A program made the position numbers and the translations under genes. A stretch of DNA of 7,551 nucleotides from Phycisphaerales bacterium (GTDB taxonomy: Bacteria > Planctomycetota > Phycisphaerae > Tepidisphaerales > Tepidisphaeraceae), in the NCBI GenBank assembly GCA_028288905.1, contig JAQGHJ010000479.1, positions 1 through 7,551 on the forward strand, in the 5' to 3' direction. Of this stretch, positions 5,229 through 7,551 are shown one piece after another. A model generated the notes under the pieces. That model did not search any database, was not told where the DNA came from, and saw only the letters and a list, made by a program, of their open reading frames with translations. Positions within the stretch are counted from its first letter, which is position 1. Every line of letters starts with the position of its first letter.

Positions 5229-5606
5229 TCACCGCCAACAGGTGCCGACGCCGCCGGCGCAGAACATCATGACCCCGATCGGAGCGGCCGCCAAAGCCCC
5301 CATCCCGTACCCGCGCGTTCGCTCCGGCAGCAGCAAGCACAGGAAGCTCCCTCAGACGGCGACCGCGACGCCCAGTAGGCGGCTGACTCCCCACCCTGAC
5401 AGGGCGCCCGTCCAGGCGGCGCCGGACAGCGCGAACGCCGCCGCACATCCGGCCGCCAGCCCGATTGAGAACTGCGTGCCCGGGCTGATCCGTTCCGCGC
5501 GCGGCCGCGGACCGCGGTAATCGAGGGCGGCCGGGCGGATTGGTTGGGGAGCGGCCGGAGGGCTGGTGTTACCGTCGTCGTCGGCCGCTTTTTGCTCCGG
5601 GGCCAT
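5229..5606 (-). pseudogene. Member 1 of the tandem paralogue array, interrupted by an in-frame TGA
   Basis: The first 84 residues start MAPEQKAADDDGN. They carry a Pro-rich tail with LDYRGP (28-33) and a first hydrophobic segment (about 44-65), and stop inside a second one (GVSRLLGVAVAV) at a TGA at 5354-5352. Reading on in the same frame gives 40 more residues with the rest of the family pattern: GSFLCLLL finishes the helix, PERTRGYGMG is the basic loop, and APIGVMMFCAGGVGTCWR is the last helix with a near-terminal Cys, then TGA at 5231-5229. No shift of frame is needed, so a single nonsense change (for example from TGG or CGA), a sequencing error, or read-through are the choices. The ATG lies 6 bp after the stop of the Lgt-like gene, a tightly coupled arrangement, with GGGTGAG as a possible ribosome site. 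If the first stop is used, a truncated two-helix protein would be made. Confidence 0.7.
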
Positions 5607-5612
5607 CGTTGC

Positions 5613-6476
5613 TCACCCATGCGGATCGGCCGTCGCCCCGGCGGTGCCCCATCCAGCCGGGGCGGTTACAGTCCCCTTGCGCCGCCGCCGCCGGGCGAGG
5701 CTGGCCGCGCACGCGACACACCCGAGTAGGCACGCGGCCTGGATCGCGCTGAGCCCGAGCAACGGCTTGTCGCTCGGCTTGATGAACTCTACCACGAACC
5801 GGAACGCCAAATAACAAAAGAGGAACGCGCGGAACGCCGCCCCGGCTGGCTGTAGCGTCGGCCCGATGTCGTTGGGGCTCGGGCGGGCGGGCCCGGGGCC
5901 GGACGGTCTCCTGAGCCGCGCGTAGAGCCCCACGGCCAGCAGCAGGAGGAACCCGATCTCGTAGAGCTGGGTCGGGTGCCGCCGGACGCCGTCGCCGAAG
6001 TCGACGCCCCACGGCAGGGTGGTCGCGACACCGTGCGTGTGGTCGGCCAGGCCGGTGAGGAAGCAGCCGACCCGGCCGACGGCGATGCCGAAGGCGAGCG
6101 GGAACACGAACAGGTCGCCGGTCGATTGGCGGACGCCGAGGAAGCGCTTGGCCACCTCGACCCCGGCCCACCCGCCGAGTAAGCCGCCGACGATCGTCTT
6201 GCCCGCGACCAGGGCGACGGGGCCGTCCTTGGCGACGGCGGCGGTCGCGGCCCGCCAGTTCTCGGCCAGCGCCAGCAGCTTCGCCCCGACGAGGGCGCCG
6301 AACACGCACCCGACGATCAGCCACAGGTTCGGCTCGATCGGCACCGGTGCCTGCCGCCGGTCGCGTCGGCGGAGCCAGAAGTAGAGCTGCGACCCGCCGG
6401 CATACCCGATCAACTCCATGACGGGGTGGGGGTGGAGGCGGAAGCCGAAGGCGAGGATCTCGACGGGAAAGGTCAT
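5613..6476 (-). CDS. Divergent Lgt-family (prolipoprotein diacylglyceryl transferase-like) membrane protein
   Basis: Canonical Lgt moves a diacylglyceryl group from phosphatidylglycerol to the lipobox Cys of prolipoproteins at the outer face of the inner membrane. This 287-residue multi-helix protein has the family landmarks: GGLLGG (97-102), GRVGCFLTG (134-142), LPWGVDFGDG (154-163), RHPTQLYE (166-173) and a late FRFVVEF segment. The Arg of GRxG (Arg135) and the late Arg/Glu pair are kept. However, the residue before GGL is Val instead of His, the Asn of GRxGN is Cys138, and the Glu of the canonical GRxGNFxNGE is Leu143. These positions matter in E. coli Lgt (His103, Asn146, Glu151), so this is probably a paralogue with another acceptor or reaction. 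The start MTFPVEILAFG with RLHPH fits my memory of this subfamily. The C-terminal tail is Arg-rich. It lies 48 bp after the kinase gene and 6 bp before the first small membrane gene. Confidence 0.86.
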   Translation of the reverse strand: MTFPVEILAFGFRLHPHPVMELIGYAGGSQLYFWLRRRDRRQAPVPIEPNLWLIVGCVFGALVGAKLLALAENWRAATAAVAKDGPVALVAGKTIVGGLLGGWAGVEVAKRFLGVRQSTGDLFVFPLAFGIAVGRVGCFLTGLADHTHGVATTLPWGVDFGDGVRRHPTQLYEIGFLLLLAVGLYARLRRPSGPGPARPSPNDIGPTLQPAGAAFRAFLFCYLAFRFVVEFIKPSDKPLLGLSAIQAACLLGCVACAASLARRRRRKGTVTAPAGWGTAGATADPHG

Positions 6477-6524
6477 GAGGATGCGCGTCGAGTTGGGAAA
6501 GGCACGGAAAGACGAGGACGCGCG

Positions 6525-7457
6525 CTACCCCGCCGTTACCCGAATGCCCTTCTGCAGTCGCGCGACGACGCCCGGGGCAACGTGCCCCGCCCGCGGGTGC
6601 AGGGCGTTCGCCGCCCCACACGCGCTGGCGAGCGCGTACACCTTGGACGTCTCCAAACCCTGCTCCAACCCGACGGCCAGCCCGGCCGCGAACGCGTCGC
6701 CCGAGCCGATCGGGTTCACCGCCTCGACCGCCGGCGTCGGGATCCGCCAGAACTGCTCGCCGTCCCAAGCGGTCGCCCCGGCCTTGCCCATCGTAACGAT
6801 GACCTGCCCGCCGGCCGGGCAAACCTCCCGCATCGCCTTCTTCAGTGCCGCCTCGGTCGCGAGCCGCCGGCCGACGGTGTCGGCCAGTTCCTGGCGGTTC
6901 AGCTTCACGACGAACCGCTCGCACCGCAGGGCGTGCCGCAGGGCCGGCCCGCGGGCGTCGAGGATCGCCCGGCCCCCGAGGCCGACGACGTAGTCGATCA
7001 CGTTGGGGTACAGGTGTAGGTCGCCGCCGGGCGTCAGGGAGCCGGACAGCACGACCGTGCGGGCACCCTTCCGGTGGATCCACTTCGTGCAGACGCGGAA
7101 CAGGTCGGTGTAGTCGCCGGGGTCGACGGCGGCCGACTCCTCGACCAGCTCGGTCACGGTCCCCTTGGCATTGTCGATGACGGTGGTGCAGAGGCGGGTC
7201 TGAGCGTCGACCTTCACGAAGTCGTGCCGCACGCCGTCGGCGGCGACGCCTTCCTTCAATGTCACCCCCCGCGGCCCGCCGGCAATTCCCGTCACGACCG
7301 ACTCCGCCCCAAGCATCACGGCCACACGGGCGACGTTCACCGCCTTGCCGCTTGCGTAGTCGTCGCACGACGCAGCCCGGTTCACTTCGTCCAGCGCGAG
7401 CCGGTCGAACACGAGCGTGCGCTGCAGGGTGGGCGTGGGGCCGACGCAGAGGATCAT
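6525..7457 (-). CDS. PfkB-family hexose kinase, 1-phosphofructokinase/LacC-like
   Basis: These kinases transfer phosphate from ATP to a sugar phosphate (fructose-1-phosphate, tagatose-6-phosphate or fructose-6-phosphate) in the cytosol. With the start at 7457 the protein has 310 residues, the usual family length, and begins MILCVGPTPTLQRTLVFDRL, the substrate-binding strand seen in FruK/LacC proteins. EVNRA (24-28) and SGKAVNVAR (36-44) form the N-terminal PfkB signature, with Ala in place of the common Gly after GK. GSLTPGGD lies mid-protein. NPIGSGDAFAAGL carries the anion hole and the catalytic base Asp254 (GSGD 251-254). The frame is open 28 codons further upstream, but those codons encode no family sequence. 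There is no Shine-Dalgarno site; a TATCTT box 8 bp before the ATG hints at a short or absent leader. It is the first gene of the minus-strand run. The exact sugar cannot be called. Confidence 0.9.
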   Translation of the reverse strand: MILCVGPTPTLQRTLVFDRLALDEVNRAASCDDYASGKAVNVARVAVMLGAESVVTGIAGGPRGVTLKEGVAADGVRHDFVKVDAQTRLCTTVIDNAKGTVTELVEESAAVDPGDYTDLFRVCTKWIHRKGARTVVLSGSLTPGGDLHLYPNVIDYVVGLGGRAILDARGPALRHALRCERFVVKLNRQELADTVGRRLATEAALKKAMREVCPAGGQVIVTMGKAGATAWDGEQFWRIPTPAVEAVNPIGSGDAFAAGLAVGLEQGLETSKVYALASACGAANALHPRAGHVAPGVVARLQKGIRVTAG

Positions 7458-7465
7458 CGGCGGGG

Positions 7466-7471
7466 AAGATA
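7466..7471 (-). promoter_or_regulatory. Possible -10 box of the kinase gene
   Basis: TATCTT on the minus strand matches four of six bases of TATAAT and lies 8 bp before the ATG at 7457, the same spacing as TATGAT before the gene starting at 1005. No good -35 is visible. It suggests, weakly, that the long minus-strand unit begins here with a leaderless mRNA. I see no gene in 7458-7551. Confidence 0.25.
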
Positions 7472-7551
7472 GCGGGGGAAACGCGAAGCGGGGAAGGAGA
7501 AACGCTGAACGGAAGGCGGTCGCGCCGCGGCCCCGAGGCAACTCGTTCCTA

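Noticed and set aside
5352..5354. TGA in paralogue 1 as a selenocysteine codon
   Set aside because: It lies in a hydrophobic helix with no redox motif, and the sister proteins show no Cys at that place. I could not see a clear SECIS-like hairpin right after it.
5569..7368. 599-codon minus-strand open frame over the kinase and lgt-like genes
   Set aside because: Both recognised proteins are in other frames, and this one has an Arg/Gly-rich shadow composition.
7458..7541. 28-codon N-terminal extension of the kinase
   Set aside because: The PfkB fold starts at MILCVGP; the upstream codons match nothing in the family.
1..7551. tRNA or rRNA genes, CRISPR arrays, insertion sequences, attachment sites
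   Set aside because: I saw no cloverleaf, rRNA segment, regularly spaced repeats, transposase or terminal inverted repeats on either strand.

Overview
The window is very GC-rich, with coding frames whose third positions are almost all G or C. It holds several planctomycete-like traits: tandem small membrane proteins with proline-rich tails, a divergent Lgt-family protein, and starts with weak or no Shine-Dalgarno site. A Gemmata-like planctomycete chromosome is my best guess. That is an inference from gene style, since no rRNA or other marker lies in the window.

Left part (1-1619): two minus-strand genes, a small DUF2103-like protein and a YrdC/Sua5 tRNA threonylcarbamoyladenylate synthase cut by the window edge, overlap by an ATGA junction. 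They diverge from a plus-strand single-gene unit, a PrxQ/BCP-type peroxiredoxin. Its promoter-like TTGCCG-17 bp-TACGAT is followed at once by a perfect 20-bp palindrome. Positions 1620-1826 are non-coding, with hairpins and an inverted repeat.

Right part (1827-7457): a long minus-strand run reading right to left. It contains a PfkB-family hexose kinase, a divergent Lgt-like integral membrane protein, four adjacent small paralogous three-helix membrane proteins, a large radical SAM enzyme of the MJ0619/Tes type (COG1964), and one more proline-rich small membrane protein. The first of the four paralogues is interrupted by an in-frame TGA. Gaps are mostly 6-66 bp, which fits an operon. A 292-bp gap between the second and third paralogue may hold a second promoter.

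The most interesting reading is that the lgt-like gene, the small membrane proteins and the radical SAM enzyme form one membrane- or lipid-related locus. The four adjacent paralogues share a cytosolic proline-rich tail with a Y-(R/A)-(G)-P motif. They also share an Arg-x-Val-Gly-x-Gly entry into the last helix and a Cys two to four residues from the C terminus, predicted to sit on the outer face. Lgt works on cysteines at that face, and Tes-type radical SAM enzymes work on lipid chains. No functional link is proven by the sequence. The kinase may simply be the first gene of the transcription unit.
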